Source: Flagellimonas zhangzhouensis (GTDB lineage Bacteria; Bacteroidota; Bacteroidia; Flavobacteriales; Flavobacteriaceae). Taken from it: a stretch of DNA of 64,000 nt. The notes beneath the pieces were generated by a model. That model made no database searches, was not told where the DNA came from, and was given only the letters and a program-made list of their open reading frames with translations. Positions within the stretch are counted from its first letter, which is position 1. Every line of letters begins with the position of its first letter. The DNA lies in NCBI RefSeq assembly GCF_900102925.1, contig NZ_FNKI01000001.1, positions 1,468,713 through 1,532,712 on the forward strand, written 5' to 3'. The position numbers and the translations under genes are program-made. Below, in pieces: positions 1 through 10,496 of the stretch.

Positions 1-24
1 CTGAAGACTAATGGCCATCACTGA
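1..24 (+). CDS. 3' end of an upstream cistron (probably ftsL-like), partial
   Basis: Two plus-strand frames are open from the window edge and stop near the start of the penicillin-binding protein gene. One ends with TAA at 9-11 (a TAATG overlap with the next start), the other with TGA at 22-24. In Bacteroidota dcw clusters the gene before this transpeptidase is a short ftsL-like gene, so one of these is probably its end. Too little sequence is present to choose a frame or to identify the protein. Confidence 0.3.
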   Translation: MKTNGHH

Positions 25-2020
25 AAAAAATATCATGAATAGACTGTACCTGGTTTCCGGGGGTCTTGTGGTATTGGCCATTGCTGTGGTGGTGAAGTTG
101 GTAGATATTCAGGTGGTGCGTGCCGAGGAATATCAAAAACTGGCGTTGAGCAAGACGGAAAAGATGTTTACCATAGAGCCCAATCGTGGTAACCTCTATT
201 CTGAAGATGGGAGCTTGTTGGCAGCTTCAGTTCCTAAATATGAGATTCGTTTTGATGCCGAGACCGTTTCCGAAGAAAATTTTCAAAAACACGTAGCTGC
301 CCTTTCCGATTCGTTGGGGTTGCTTTTTGATAGACCGTCTTCTTATTATCGACAATTATTCCGAAAGGCGAAAGCTAATGGAAACCGATACAAATTGGTG
401 GCCCGTAATGTGGGGTATTTGGATTATGTCCGTATCAAACAATTTCCATTGTTCAATCTTGGACCTTATAAAGGTGGATTTATTGAAACCCATCGCGTAG
501 TGCGTGAATATCCATTGGGTCAGATGGCTGCAAGAAGTATTGGGTATGAGCGCGTGGATGAAAATGGGTATTACACCCGTGTGGGAATGGATGGAGCTTT
601 TGGTGAAACCTATTTGCGTGGTAAGGAAGGAAAAAGATTAAAGCAAAGAATTGCTAAAGGCCAATGGAAGCCTGTTGGTTTGGATAATATTGTGGAGCCA
701 CAAGATGGTTTGGACGTGGTTTCAACCATCGATGTGAACATTCAGGACATTGCGCATCACGAGTTGCTAAAGCAATTGGAAAAATACAAAGCGGATCACG
801 GTTGCGTGGTGGTAATGGAAACCGAAACAGGGGGGGTAAAGGCCATTTCCAATTTGGGAAGAACCTCCGAAGGAAAATATTATGAAAAGTTGAACTATGC
901 TGTTGGGGAATCCCATGAGCCAGGTTCCACTTTCAAATTGATGTCATTGGTGGCTGCCTTGGAGGATAAAGTGGTTGATACTAGCTCTGTGATCGATACC
1001 GAAAATGGAAGATACCGTATTTATGATGGTGTAGTAAAAGATTCCAAATGGGGCGGGTACGGAAAAATTAGCGTAGCCAAGGCTTTTGCGTTATCCTCTA
1101 ACACCGCATTTGCCAAGATCATCAATGAAAATTATAAGGAGCAGCCCGAAAAATTCGTGAATCGCCTAATGAACATGGGATTGCATGAAAAATTAGGATT
1201 GCCCATTATCGGAGAGGGAGATCCTGTAATCCGTTACCCTGGTGACAAAGGTTGGTCTGGAATCTCTTTGGGGTGGATGTCTCATGGTTACGAAGTGTCT
1301 TTAACTCCCATGCAGACTTTGGCTTATTACAATGCCATTGCCAATGATGGTGTATTTGTAAAACCACGCTTGATTACCGAAGTACGCGAGGGAAGTAAAG
1401 TGGTGAAGAAATTTGACAAGCAAGTGGTTAATTCTTCCATCTGTTCTAAGGAAACCGTAAAAAAAGTACAACAGCTGCTCAAAGATGTGGTGGAGAAAGA
1501 TTACGGAACAGGTCATAAACTGTATTCCAAGAATTTTTCCATGGCAGGCAAAACAGGAACGGCGCAAAAAAACTATGTAGCCAAGGATCCAGATAAACTG
1601 GCTTATATCTCAACATTTGCAGGCTATTTTCCAGCTGACAACCCAAAATACTCTTGTATTGTAATCATTCACGAGCCAGATAAAAAGGAGGGATACTACG
1701 GTGCCGATGTGTCTGGGCCTGTCTTTAAATCCATGGCGCAAAAAATCCATGCCATTTCCCCAATGGTAGATGAAGTGGAAGAAAAGGAAATCATTGACGA
1801 AGAATTGAACAAAAAGTACCAAGCGTATTATGCCGAGGTACAGAAAAAACATAGTACAGTGCCCAATGTAAAAGGTATGAGCGGCATGGATGCCGTTGCC
1901 ATTTTGGAGAATCTGGGCATAGAGGTAGAGGTTAAAGGGAACGGAAAAGTGAAAAATCAATCCGTGAACCAAGGAACCAACCTCAAAGAAGTTAAAAAAA
2001 TAGTATTGGAGCTTTCATGA
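11..2020 (+). CDS. ftsI: Division-specific penicillin-binding protein (FtsI/PBP3-type D,D-transpeptidase) with C-terminal PASTA domain
   Basis: Septal peptidoglycan transpeptidase, 669 residues. A single N-terminal membrane anchor (about residues 9-31) is followed by a PBP dimerisation domain (about 55-205) and the penicillin-binding transpeptidase domain. All three active-site motifs are visible: STFK with the acylated Ser306, SSN at 362-364 and KTGT at 514-517. The last 55 residues or so resemble one PASTA domain. The start at 11 is preferred over Met9 (MNRLY) because flavobacterial relatives begin with a MA(V/I)TEK-like sequence. It heads the visible part of the dcw operon and overlaps murE by 4 bp (ATGA), so translation is probably coupled. 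It should work with FtsW (6051-7256) at the septum. Confidence 0.95.
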   Translation: MAITEKNIMNRLYLVSGGLVVLAIAVVVKLVDIQVVRAEEYQKLALSKTEKMFTIEPNRGNLYSEDGSLLAASVPKYEIRFDAETVSEENFQKHVAALSDSLGLLFDRPSSYYRQLFRKAKANGNRYKLVARNVGYLDYVRIKQFPLFNLGPYKGGFIETHRVVREYPLGQMAARSIGYERVDENGYYTRVGMDGAFGETYLRGKEGKRLKQRIAKGQWKPVGLDNIVEPQDGLDVVSTIDVNIQDIAHHELLKQLEKYKADHGCVVVMETETGGVKAISNLGRTSEGKYYEKLNYAVGESHEPGSTFKLMSLVAALEDKVVDTSSVIDTENGRYRIYDGVVKDSKWGGYGKISVAKAFALSSNTAFAKIINENYKEQPEKFVNRLMNMGLHEKLGLPIIGEGDPVIRYPGDKGWSGISLGWMSHGYEVSLTPMQTLAYYNAIANDGVFVKPRLITEVREGSKVVKKFDKQVVNSSICSKETVKKVQQLLKDVVEKDYGTGHKLYSKNFSMAGKTGTAQKNYVAKDPDKLAYISTFAGYFPADNPKYSCIVIIHEPDKKEGYYGADVSGPVFKSMAQKIHAISPMVDEVEEKEIIDEELNKKYQAYYAEVQKKHSTVPNVKGMSGMDAVAILENLGIEVEVKGNGKVKNQSVNQGTNLKEVKKIVLELS

Positions 2021-3480
2021 AGTTATTGAAGGACATATTATATAAGGTAAGTCTATCTGCTGTTAGTGGCGATACCAACGTAATGGTGAACCAAGTGCAT
2101 TTCGATTCCCGTAAAGTGGAAATGGATGATGTGTTCGTGGCCGTTCGTGGTACTGTGACCGACGGACACAACTTCATTCAAAAAGCAGTGGATTCGGGAG
2201 CAAGGGCCATTGTGTGCGAAGAACTTCCAGAATTGATGGTGGATGGTGTCACCTATTTAAAGGTAGATGACTGCAACAGTGCTTTGGCGATTATTGCTTC
2301 CAACTATTTCGATAACCCATCCAGAAACCTAAAACTGGTTGGGGTTACGGGAACCAACGGAAAAACTACGGTAACTACCCTATTATATAACCTTTTCAAA
2401 AAGGCAGGCTATAAAGTAGGGTTGATTTCCACTATAAAAGTATTGGTAGATGATAAAGAATATAAATCTACCCACACCACTCCAGATGTGTTGACCATCA
2501 ACAACTACCTGAGTGAAATGAACAAAGTGGGCGTGGAGTTCTGCTTTATGGAAGTGAGTTCTCACGGCATCCATCAAAAAAGAGCAGAAGGATTGCAGTT
2601 TGAAGGTGCAATTTTCACCAACCTTTCCCATGATCACTTGGATTACCACAAAACTTTTGCCGAGTACCGTGATACCAAAAAGAAATTGTTTGATGGTTTG
2701 CCAAAAACAGCATTTGCGTTGGTGAACATCGATGATAAAAATGGCTTGGTGATGTTGCAGAACACCAAAGCAAAAAAATATACCTACGCACTTAAATCTT
2801 TCGCGGATTACCGTGCCCAGATTTTGGAAAAGCAATTCAATGGTCAACTTTTAAAGGTTGATGAAAATGAATTGTGGTCCAAATTGATTGGGGATTTTAA
2901 TGCATACAATTTGTTGGCCATCTACGCCACAGCTAATCTTTTAGGGCTTGAAAAAATGGAAACCCTACGATTGATGAGTGAGTTGGAAAATGTGGATGGA
3001 AGGTTTCAATATTACATATCAAAAGATAAAATAACGGCTATTGTTGATTATGCCCATACGCCGGATGCACTTAAAAATGTATTGGTTACGATCAATGCAT
3101 TGAGGACTGGAAATGAAAACGTCATCACCGTAGTGGGGTGTGGTGGTGACCGTGATAAGTCTAAGCGTCCGGTTATGGGTCATATCGCTTCAGAAATGAG
3201 CAACCATGCCATATTTACCTCAGATAACCCTCGTTCAGAATCCCCGGCAGCCATTATTGAAGAAATGGAAGCTGGAGTGGAGCCTCAAAATACTAGAAAG
3301 GTGCTGTCCATCGAAAACAGAAAGCAAGCCATAAAAACGGCATGCAAGTTGGCCTTGTCCAACGATATAATTCTTGTTGCGGGAAAAGGGCATGAAACCT
3401 ATCAGGAGACCAATGGTGTTCGAGTGGAATTTGATGATTTTAAAGAAGTAAAAGAGGCTTTGGATAGCCTAAATAAATAG
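2017..3480 (+). CDS. murE: UDP-N-acetylmuramoyl-L-alanyl-D-glutamate--2,6-diaminopimelate ligase
   Basis: Cytoplasmic Mur ligase, 487 residues, that adds the third residue of the peptidoglycan stem peptide in an ATP-dependent reaction. The N-terminal UDP-binding domain is followed by the P-loop GTNGKTT at 112-118 in the central ATPase domain, then the C-terminal ligase domain. The substrate-selecting motif DNPRSE at 403-408 is the form known for meso-diaminopimelate-specific enzymes, so the peptidoglycan should contain mDAP. It overlaps ftsI by 4 bp, and mraY follows after 11 bp. Confidence 0.96.
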   Translation: MKLLKDILYKVSLSAVSGDTNVMVNQVHFDSRKVEMDDVFVAVRGTVTDGHNFIQKAVDSGARAIVCEELPELMVDGVTYLKVDDCNSALAIIASNYFDNPSRNLKLVGVTGTNGKTTVTTLLYNLFKKAGYKVGLISTIKVLVDDKEYKSTHTTPDVLTINNYLSEMNKVGVEFCFMEVSSHGIHQKRAEGLQFEGAIFTNLSHDHLDYHKTFAEYRDTKKKLFDGLPKTAFALVNIDDKNGLVMLQNTKAKKYTYALKSFADYRAQILEKQFNGQLLKVDENELWSKLIGDFNAYNLLAIYATANLLGLEKMETLRLMSELENVDGRFQYYISKDKITAIVDYAHTPDALKNVLVTINALRTGNENVITVVGCGGDRDKSKRPVMGHIASEMSNHAIFTSDNPRSESPAAIIEEMEAGVEPQNTRKVLSIENRKQAIKTACKLALSNDIILVAGKGHETYQETNGVRVEFDDFKEVKEALDSLNK

Positions 3481-3491
3481 GAAAGTAGACC

Positions 3492-4712
3492 ATGTTATAC
3501 TATTTGTTCGATTTTTTAGAGAAGCAATACGACATGCCAGGGGCGGGACTTTTTCAGTTCCTCACCTTTAGGGCGGCCATGGCGGTATTGTTGTCTTTGT
3601 TGATTGCAATGGTCTACGGAAAAAGAATCATTCTTTTCCTCCAGAAAAAGCAAATTGGAGAAACCGTTCGTGACTTGGGGTTGGAAGGTCAATCTCAAAA
3701 AGCAGGAACTCCAACCATGGGTGGTTTGATCATTATTTGGTCCACATTGTTGCCTGTTTTATTGTTTGCCGATGTTCAAAATATTTATGTGATTCTGTTG
3801 ATTGTGACCATGATATGGATGGGGATTATCGGCTTTATTGATGATTACATTAAAATCTTTAAAAAGGACAAGCAAGGTCTTAAGGGCCGTTTCAAGGTTA
3901 TAGGTCAAGTGGTGTTGGGGTTAATCGTGGGATTGACGCTTTATTTTCATCCAGATGTGACCGTAAAGGAGAAGGATACCACAACCATTACCCAAAATTT
4001 TAAGGTAGAACGAGTTTTTGGAGAAGAAACCAAATCCTTGCGGACCAACGTTCCATTTTTCAAAAATAATCAGCTGGATTACGCAGATTTTATTTCCTGG
4101 ATGGGTGATGGAGCAGCGGAGTATGCCTGGGTAATTTTTGTTATGGTTGTGATTCTGATTGTAACCGCGGTTTCCAATGGAGCTAATCTAACAGACGGAA
4201 TTGATGGTTTGGCGGCAGGCTCGTCGGCCATAATAGTGCTCACGCTGGGCATCTTCGCATTCGTTTCTGGTAATATTCAGTTTTCTGGCTATTTGGACAT
4301 TTTTTACCTACCCCGAGTTGAGGAGTTGGTGGTGTTTATTGCTGCTTTTGTGGGTGCTTTGGTTGGATTTTTATGGTACAACACCTATCCTGCTCAAGTT
4401 TTTATGGGAGATACAGGCAGTTTGACCATCGGAGGTGTAATCGCAGTGATTGCCATTATTGTTAGAAAAGAATTATTGATTCCGATTTTGTGCGGAATCT
4501 TCTTTGCAGAGTCACTTTCGGTGATGCTGCAAGTGGGTTATTTCAAGCATACCAAAAAGAAATATGGAGAAGGAAAACGGATTTTCTTAATGGCGCCATT
4601 GCACCATCATTATCAAAAGAAAATGTACCACGAAAGTAAAATCGTGACCCGTTTTTGGATCATAGGAATCATGTTGGCCATCATCAGTATAGTGACCCTA
4701 AAAATTAGATAA
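3492..4712 (+). CDS. mraY: Phospho-N-acetylmuramoyl-pentapeptide transferase (lipid I synthase)
   Basis: Integral membrane enzyme, 406 residues, that transfers phospho-MurNAc-pentapeptide to undecaprenyl phosphate. About ten hydrophobic segments are visible. The conserved Asp-Asp pair is in GFIDDYIK (D117/D118), NLTDGIDGL lies at 232-240, and a HHHYQKK motif is near the C-terminus. It is about 45 residues longer than the E. coli enzyme. The extra sequence is a hydrophilic stretch around 155-200, between membrane segments; similar insertions occur in other Bacteroidota. The stop codon directly abuts the murD start. Confidence 0.96.
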   Translation: MLYYLFDFLEKQYDMPGAGLFQFLTFRAAMAVLLSLLIAMVYGKRIILFLQKKQIGETVRDLGLEGQSQKAGTPTMGGLIIIWSTLLPVLLFADVQNIYVILLIVTMIWMGIIGFIDDYIKIFKKDKQGLKGRFKVIGQVVLGLIVGLTLYFHPDVTVKEKDTTTITQNFKVERVFGEETKSLRTNVPFFKNNQLDYADFISWMGDGAAEYAWVIFVMVVILIVTAVSNGANLTDGIDGLAAGSSAIIVLTLGIFAFVSGNIQFSGYLDIFYLPRVEELVVFIAAFVGALVGFLWYNTYPAQVFMGDTGSLTIGGVIAVIAIIVRKELLIPILCGIFFAESLSVMLQVGYFKHTKKKYGEGKRIFLMAPLHHHYQKKMYHESKIVTRFWIIGIMLAIISIVTLKIR

Positions 4713-6047
4713 ATGGGTCGGTTGGTGATACTCGGAGGAGGAGAAAGTGGCGTTGGAACCGCCATTTTGGGCAAACAAAAAGGATTTGAAGTCTTTGTCT
4801 CGGACAAAGGAGAAATAAAGGAGAAATACCAAAAAGTTCTTGAACATTTTGAGATTGAATGGGAGTCTGGTGAGCATACCGAAGCCAAAATTCTGAACGC
4901 CGATGTGGTGATGAAAAGCCCAGGGATACCCGATAAAGTAGCCTTGGTGAAAGCATTGGTCGAGAAAGGAATTCCAGTGATATCTGAAATTGAGTTTGCA
5001 TCAAAATTTACCGATGTAACAATCATTGGAATCACAGGAAGTAACGGAAAGACCACGACTACGATGTTGACCCATCATTTGTTGAAAGATGGAGGGTTGA
5101 ATGTGGGAATGGCAGGCAATATCGGTGATAGCTATGCTAAAATGGTGGCTGAACAAGATTTTGACCACTATGTGTTGGAGATAAGCAGCTTTCAGTTGGA
5201 CGGCATCGTGGATTTTAAACCACACATTGCCATCCTAACCAACATCACTCCAGACCATTTGGACCGATACGAGTACAAGTTTGAAAACTATATCGCTTCC
5301 AAATTCAGGATAGCCATGAATCAGGATGAAAATGATTACCTGATCTATGATGCCGATGATGAAGTGATAGTGGAATGGCTAAAGGAACACCCAGTTCAAT
5401 CCAAATTGATACCCTTTTCTGTACAAAAGAAATTGGAAGAAGGAGCTTGGATGGAAGACAATACGATTAAAATAAAATTAGAAAATAAAACCTTGGAAAT
5501 GAGTAGAGATATTTTGGCCTTGGAAGGTCAACACAACGTGAAGAATACAATGGCAGCCAGCATGGCAGCGCATTTAGTGAGGGTGAGGAAGGAGACTATT
5601 CGTCAAAGTATCCAGTCCTTTCAAGGGGCGGCCCACAGGTTGGAAAAGGTGTTGAAAATCAACCATGTGGAATACATCAACGATTCCAAAGCGACCAATG
5701 TAAATGCCACTTTTTATGCCTTGGATGGTATTAAGAAACCCATTGTTTGGATTGTTGGTGGTGTGGATAAAGGCAACGATTATTCTGAGTTGATGCCGTT
5801 GGTACGAGAAAAAGTAAAGGCAATCATCTGCCTGGGGGTTGATAATTCCAAGTTGATTGAAGCTTTTGGGAATGTTGTGGAGCCAATGGTCGAAACCTAT
5901 TCCATGGAGGAAGCTGTAAAAGTTGCTTACAAGGTTGCTGAGCGCGGCGATACCGTTTTGTTGTCACCAGCTTGCGCCAGTTTCGATTTGTTCAATAATT
6001 ACGAAGACAGAGGAGATCAATTTAAAACCGCAGTAAAAAATTTGTAG
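4713..6047 (+). CDS. murD: UDP-N-acetylmuramoyl-L-alanine--D-glutamate ligase
   Basis: Cytoplasmic Mur ligase, 444 residues, that adds D-Glu to UDP-MurNAc-L-Ala. An N-terminal Rossmann-like UDP-binding domain (GGGESGVG near residue 8) is followed by the ATPase domain with P-loop GSNGKTT at 109-115 and a C-terminal ligase domain containing the conserved NDSKATN motif, which distinguishes MurD from MurC, MurE and MurF. The gene starts immediately after the mraY stop, and ftsW follows after 3 bp. Confidence 0.96.
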   Translation: MGRLVILGGGESGVGTAILGKQKGFEVFVSDKGEIKEKYQKVLEHFEIEWESGEHTEAKILNADVVMKSPGIPDKVALVKALVEKGIPVISEIEFASKFTDVTIIGITGSNGKTTTTMLTHHLLKDGGLNVGMAGNIGDSYAKMVAEQDFDHYVLEISSFQLDGIVDFKPHIAILTNITPDHLDRYEYKFENYIASKFRIAMNQDENDYLIYDADDEVIVEWLKEHPVQSKLIPFSVQKKLEEGAWMEDNTIKIKLENKTLEMSRDILALEGQHNVKNTMAASMAAHLVRVRKETIRQSIQSFQGAAHRLEKVLKINHVEYINDSKATNVNATFYALDGIKKPIVWIVGGVDKGNDYSELMPLVREKVKAIICLGVDNSKLIEAFGNVVEPMVETYSMEEAVKVAYKVAERGDTVLLSPACASFDLFNNYEDRGDQFKTAVKNL

Positions 6048-6050
6048 AAC

Positions 6051-7256
6051 GTGTTTGCAATCTTCAAAAATCTGAAAGGTGATAAAGCCATTTGGGGTGT
6101 AGTGGCCCTCTTGGCTCTTTTCTCATTTTTGCCAGTGTACAGCGCCAGTACCAATTTGGTGTACGTCAATGGTGATGGAACTACGTTGGGTCATTTGGTG
6201 AAGCACGCCATTTTATTGTTTTTGGGATTCGGAATCATCTATGCCATTCACCGAATTCCAACCCATTACTTTAAAGGGCTGTCCATAATTGCATTGCCTA
6301 TTGTCTTGCTACTGTTGGCCTATACCTTGACTGTGGAAACTCGCATTGGAGGGGTAACAGCCAATCGATGGATCAAGATTCCGTTTGTAGGGGTGAATTT
6401 TCAAACCTCTACGCTGGCTTCGGTGGTTTTAATGATTTGGATTGCGAGATACTTGACCAAGATCAAAGATGTAAAAATCACTTTTAAAGAAAGCTTGCTA
6501 CCACTTTGGTTGCCTGTTGCTTTGGTGATTCTATTGATTTTGCCCGAGAACTTTTCTACAGCAGCCATCATCAGTTTTATGGTGTTGGTGTTGTGTTTTT
6601 TGGGAGGTTATCCCTTAAAATATTTAATGGCGATGGTCGGCACGGGAATCGTGCTCGGTGGTATGTTCCTGTTTGTGCTTTTCAAAGCGCCCGAGGTTTT
6701 GCCGCAAAGGGCAGGAACTTGGAAATCTAGGATTGAAACTTTTATTCATCCAGAACAAGCGGACAAGGATGATTTACACCAATTGACCTTGGCCCAAATT
6801 GCCGTTGCCGAAGGAGGCATTGTGGGTAAAGGAGCAGGAAAAAGTGTGATGAAGAACATGTTGTCCCAAAGTACATCGGATTTCATTTTTGCCATCATTA
6901 TTGAGGAATACGGGTTACTGGGAGGGGGAGCTTTGCTCTTCTTCTATTTGTTGTTGCTATTTCGAATTGTGGTGGTGGCGCATTCGGCCAAAACCATATT
7001 TTCAAAATTACTGGTGATAGGGGTTGGCTTGCCGATTGTTTTTCAGGCATTCATCAATATGGCGGTTGTTGTGCAGTTGTTTCCCGTAACAGGTCAGCCT
7101 TTGCCATTGATTAGTATGGGGGGGACATCCATTTGGATGACCTGTATGGCGATTGGAATTGTGTTGAGCGCCAGCAATAAAAAAGAAAATTTAGAGGAGC
7201 AATCCTACGATATAGATGAAACGAATCCTTTAGAAGTATTAAGTGGACAGATATAG
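6051..7256 (+). CDS. ftsW: SEDS-family septal peptidoglycan glycosyltransferase FtsW
   Basis: Polytopic membrane protein of the SEDS family, 401 residues, with about ten hydrophobic segments. It polymerises lipid II at the septum together with the transpeptidase at 11-2020. Characteristic sequence includes the PVYSAS stretch after the first membrane segment, the NFSTA motif and the conserved late segment with [11 protein letters not shown]. The start is GTG at 6051, 3 bp after murD, giving [16 protein letters not shown], which aligns well with flavobacterial FtsW starts. The 3' end overlaps murG by 14 bp. Confidence 0.94.
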   Translation: MFAIFKNLKGDKAIWGVVALLALFSFLPVYSASTNLVYVNGDGTTLGHLVKHAILLFLGFGIIYAIHRIPTHYFKGLSIIALPIVLLLLAYTLTVETRIGGVTANRWIKIPFVGVNFQTSTLASVVLMIWIARYLTKIKDVKITFKESLLPLWLPVALVILLILPENFSTAAIISFMVLVLCFLGGYPLKYLMAMVGTGIVLGGMFLFVLFKAPEVLPQRAGTWKSRIETFIHPEQADKDDLHQLTLAQIAVAEGGIVGKGAGKSVMKNMLSQSTSDFIFAIIIEEYGLLGGGALLFFYLLLLFRIVVVAHSAKTIFSKLLVIGVGLPIVFQAFINMAVVVQLFPVTGQPLPLISMGGTSIWMTCMAIGIVLSASNKKENLEEQSYDIDETNPLEVLSGQI

Positions 7257-8334
7257 GTTTATACTTTCTGGAGGGGGAACGGGAGGACATATTTATCCCG
7301 CAGTGGCCATAGCCAACGAATTAAAAAGGAGGTATCCTGATGCCGAGTTTTTGTTCGTGGGGGCCAAGGATAAAATGGAGATGGAAAAAGTGCCGCAGGC
7401 TGGATACGAAATAAAAGGTTTGTGGATAAGTGGATTACAACGGAAACTGACATTGAAGAATCTCATGTTTCCATTAAAACTGATAAGTAGTTTGTTAGAA
7501 GCACGAAAAATAGTGAAACAGTTTAAACCCCATGTTGCCATTGGCACGGGAGGCTTTGCTAGTGGACCTTTGTTGCGAATGGCCGAAAGTTCAGGTGTTC
7601 CTTGTGTGCTTCAAGAACAGAATTCCTATGCTGGGATTACGAACAAACTATTGGCGAATAAAGCAGAGAAGATTTGCGTAGCCTACGATGGAATGGAGCG
7701 CTTTTTTCCAAAGGAAAAGATTGTAAAAACAGGAAATCCCATCCGAACTGACTTGGTGCAGATAAAAGAAAGCAAGAAAGAAGCAGCTTCATTTTTTGGT
7801 CTTGATGGCAATAAAAAGACCCTATTGGTTTTGGGCGGTAGCCTTGGTGCAAGACGTATCAACCAATTGATTGAAAAAGAGCTTAGTTTTTTTGAAAAAC
7901 AGGGACTGCAAGTGCTTTGGCAGTGCGGAAAATTGTATCACGAAGAATATAAAAAATATGAATCTGAATCCGTAAAAGTATTGGCCTTTGTCAACCGAAT
8001 GGATTTGGCCTATGCTTCGGCTGATGTAATCATTTCCAGAGCTGGTGCAGGTTCGGTATCTGAATTGTGTTTGGTGGGTAAACCAGTGATTTTTATTCCA
8101 TCGCCTAATGTCGCAGAGGATCATCAAACCCAAAATGCACAAGCTTTGGTGGCAATAGATGCTGCCATTATGCTTCGCGAAAGTGAATTGGATGAAGCGT
8201 TTGCAACCCGTTTTTCTGAATTGATGGAGTCAAAGGAAATGCAAGAAAAATTGGGAGAGCAAATTAAAAAGATGGCCATGCCAAAAGCCACGGAACATAT
8301 TGTGGATGAAATTGAAAAGTTGTTGAAGAAGTGA
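7243..8334 (+). CDS. murG: UDP-N-acetylglucosamine--undecaprenyl-pyrophosphoryl-MurNAc-pentapeptide transferase (lipid II synthase)
   Basis: Peripheral membrane GT-B glycosyltransferase, 363 residues, converting lipid I to lipid II. The N-terminal GGGTGGH loop is at residues 10-16, and the C-terminal UDP-GlcNAc-binding region contains [11 protein letters not shown]. The start is GTG at 7243 inside ftsW; the next in-frame ATG would remove the conserved glycine-rich loop, so GTG is preferred. The 14-bp overlap with ftsW suggests translational coupling. It is followed by a 100-bp gap holding a hairpin repeat before murC. Confidence 0.95.
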   Translation: MDRYRFILSGGGTGGHIYPAVAIANELKRRYPDAEFLFVGAKDKMEMEKVPQAGYEIKGLWISGLQRKLTLKNLMFPLKLISSLLEARKIVKQFKPHVAIGTGGFASGPLLRMAESSGVPCVLQEQNSYAGITNKLLANKAEKICVAYDGMERFFPKEKIVKTGNPIRTDLVQIKESKKEAASFFGLDGNKKTLLVLGGSLGARRINQLIEKELSFFEKQGLQVLWQCGKLYHEEYKKYESESVKVLAFVNRMDLAYASADVIISRAGAGSVSELCLVGKPVIFIPSPNVAEDHQTQNAQALVAIDAAIMLRESELDEAFATRFSELMESKEMQEKLGEQIKKMAMPKATEHIVDEIEKLLKK

Positions 8335-8367
8335 GATTGCAATTGAAAGAACAAATAAATAAAGTAT

Positions 8368-8423
8368 GTCACCTCGAGCGGAGTCGAGAGGTGATTGCTG
8401 TTCTCGACTGCGCTCGAACTGAC
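8368..8423. repeat. Inverted pair of TCGA-type hairpin repeats (REP/BIME-like)
   Basis: Two related modules face each other in the murG-murC gap. The left reads GTCA-CC-TCGAGCGGAGTCGAG. The reverse complement of the right reads GTCA-GT-TCGAGCGCAGTCGAG. Each folds by itself through a TCGA stem, and both carry GTCA on the outer side. A single module of the same kind lies at 55281-55306. The organisation (short hairpin, fixed outer tetranucleotide, inverted pairing, intergenic position) resembles REP/BIME elements. It interrupts an otherwise overlapping operon. Confidence 0.75.
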
Positions 8424-8434
8424 AAATTTGAATA

Positions 8435-9784
8435 ATGAACTTGAAAGATATACATAGCGTCTATTTTATCGGAATCGGAGGTATTGGTATGTCCGCTTTG
8501 GCCCGCTATTTCAATTTTATTGGAAAAGAAGTGGCTGGCTACGATAAAACGCCAACCCCAATTACAGAAGGTCTGGAGGAGTTGGGTATTTCGGTTCATT
8601 TTGAGGACAATGTGGATTTGATTTCTGATACGTTCAAGCATCCACAGACCTTGGTGGTATATACGCCTGCTGTACCTGTTTCGCATTCCGAATATCAGTT
8701 CTATAAAAACAACAGTTTCGATATTAAAAAACGTTCTGAAGTGTTGGGCATCATTACCAAAGATTCATTTTGTCTTGCCGTAGCGGGAACGCACGGTAAA
8801 ACAACTACCTCCTGCATTTTGGCCCATTTGCTCAAGGAATGTGAATTGCCATTTTCGGCATTTTTAGGTGGGATTTCGGAAGATTTCAATAGCAACTTTG
8901 TATTGGAAGGAACAGAATATTCGGTAGTAGAGGCTGATGAGTTTGATCGTTCATTCTTGCGCCTAACCCCAACAGTTGCCTGCGTAACTTCGATGGATGC
9001 CGACCATTTGGATATTTATGGCACCAAAGAGGAATTGGAAAACTCTTTTAGGGAGTTTGTGGGCAAAATAAAACCCAACGGAAAATTATTTGTACGTAAT
9101 GGATTGTCCTTGGCAGGAAGCACTTTCGGTATTGAGGATGGCTCTGATTACTGCATTCAAAATATTAACATTGAACATGGTACCTACATATTTGATCTCG
9201 TCACGCCTACAGAGGTTATTGAGCATGTAAAGTTCAACAAACCTGGAAGGCACAATTTGCTCAATGGATTAGCTGCTTTCGCGATGGCGGTGCAAACCGG
9301 CTGCCCACCACACCGCCTTGCTGAAGCTTTGGGAAGTTTTAAAGGAGTTCAACGTAGGTTCTCGTATCAAATCAAACAAAAGGATTTTGTGTTCATAGAC
9401 GATTATGCACATCATCCCACAGAAATCAATGCGGTGTATCAAGCTGTTCGTGAAATGCATGCGGGAGAGAAAGTCACTGTGATTTTCCAGCCCCATTTGT
9501 TTTCCAGAACCCAAGATTTTGCTGATGATTTTGCGAAGAGTCTATCGCAATTCGATGACATCATCCTATTGGAAATTTATCCCGCTAGAGAAGAGCCCAT
9601 TGAAGGGGTGACCTCGCAATGGTTGTTGGACAAAATAGAGAATCCGAACAAGAAACTGGTTGCGAAATCAGACTTGATCAACGAAGTGAGTAACTGCAAA
9701 TCGGGTGTATTGGTTGCCCTTGGTGCAGGTGATATTGGTTTAGAAGTGCCAAAAATCAAAAAAGAATTGAGTTATGCGCATTAA
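8435..9784 (+). CDS. murC: UDP-N-acetylmuramate--L-alanine ligase
   Basis: Cytoplasmic Mur ligase, 449 residues, catalysing the first amino-acid addition in stem peptide synthesis. The glycine-rich N-terminal UDP-binding loop GIGGIGMSALAR begins at residue 13, and the P-loop GTHGKTT at 118-124 is the MurC form (His in place of the Asn seen in MurD and MurE). The C-terminal domain includes DDYAHHPTEI, typical of MurC. It is separated from murG by a 100-bp gap with a repeat but remains in the same orientation, and it overlaps ftsQ by 11 bp. Confidence 0.96.
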   Translation: MNLKDIHSVYFIGIGGIGMSALARYFNFIGKEVAGYDKTPTPITEGLEELGISVHFEDNVDLISDTFKHPQTLVVYTPAVPVSHSEYQFYKNNSFDIKKRSEVLGIITKDSFCLAVAGTHGKTTTSCILAHLLKECELPFSAFLGGISEDFNSNFVLEGTEYSVVEADEFDRSFLRLTPTVACVTSMDADHLDIYGTKEELENSFREFVGKIKPNGKLFVRNGLSLAGSTFGIEDGSDYCIQNINIEHGTYIFDLVTPTEVIEHVKFNKPGRHNLLNGLAAFAMAVQTGCPPHRLAEALGSFKGVQRRFSYQIKQKDFVFIDDYAHHPTEINAVYQAVREMHAGEKVTVIFQPHLFSRTQDFADDFAKSLSQFDDIILLEIYPAREEPIEGVTSQWLLDKIENPNKKLVAKSDLINEVSNCKSGVLVALGAGDIGLEVPKIKKELSYAH

Positions 9785-10493
9785 TTGGGATTACATAAAA
9801 CTGACCTTTTTGTTGGTCGCCGTGGTCGCGCTCTACGGTTTTGCCGATCAACGAAACAGTAAAAGACAAGTGAGCAAAATCTCCGTTGAGTTTGTAGGGG
9901 AAGAAAACCTGTATTTAACAGAGGATGCGGTTAATAAATTGTTAATACAAAAATGCGGACCCCTTGAAAATAGGGCAAAAGAACAGTTAGTTTTGAATAC
10001 CATAGAGGAGGTAATTCTATCCAACGATATGGTCAAAAATGCCCAAGTCTATCTTACTGTAAACGGGGAGCTTATCTCTGAGATAATTCAGCGCAAACCC
10101 ATAGGGAGAGTTGAAGGCGTCTCCAAATTTTATTTGGATGACACGGGAGGTCGTATGCCTTTGTCAAGGTATCATTCCGCCAGGGTTCCTATCATAACGG
10201 GTAAGATAACTGGAAAGAGCCTAGAGGATGCCTATGTGATTTTGAACTATATCAACGATGATGATTTTCTTAGGAAAAATATCATCGGTATTCATATTGA
10301 AGAAGAAGGAAACTACCAACTCAAATTCCGAATGGAAAATTTTGTGGTGAATTTGGGAGGGGTGGAAAACCTTAATGTAAAGTTTAAAAATTTTATGGCC
10401 TTTTATACCAAGGCCACCAAGGATAAAACCTTGGAAGAATATGCAACAGTGAGTTTAGAGTTCAACAATCAAGTGGTTTGCACCAAAATATAA
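9774..10493 (+). CDS. ftsQ: Cell division protein FtsQ
   Basis: Bitopic divisome protein, 239 residues: a short cytoplasmic start, one membrane segment (about residues 8-24) and a periplasmic part with a weakly conserved POTRA/FtsQ region. Sequence similarity within this family is low, so the assignment rests on size, topology and position between murC and ftsA, as in other dcw clusters. It starts within the last 11 bp of murC, and ftsA begins 3 bp after its stop. It is expected to bridge early and late divisome proteins. Confidence 0.88.
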   Translation: MRINWDYIKLTFLLVAVVALYGFADQRNSKRQVSKISVEFVGEENLYLTEDAVNKLLIQKCGPLENRAKEQLVLNTIEEVILSNDMVKNAQVYLTVNGELISEIIQRKPIGRVEGVSKFYLDDTGGRMPLSRYHSARVPIITGKITGKSLEDAYVILNYINDDDFLRKNIIGIHIEEEGNYQLKFRMENFVVNLGGVENLNVKFKNFMAFYTKATKDKTLEEYATVSLEFNNQVVCTKI

Positions 10494-10496
10494 CAT

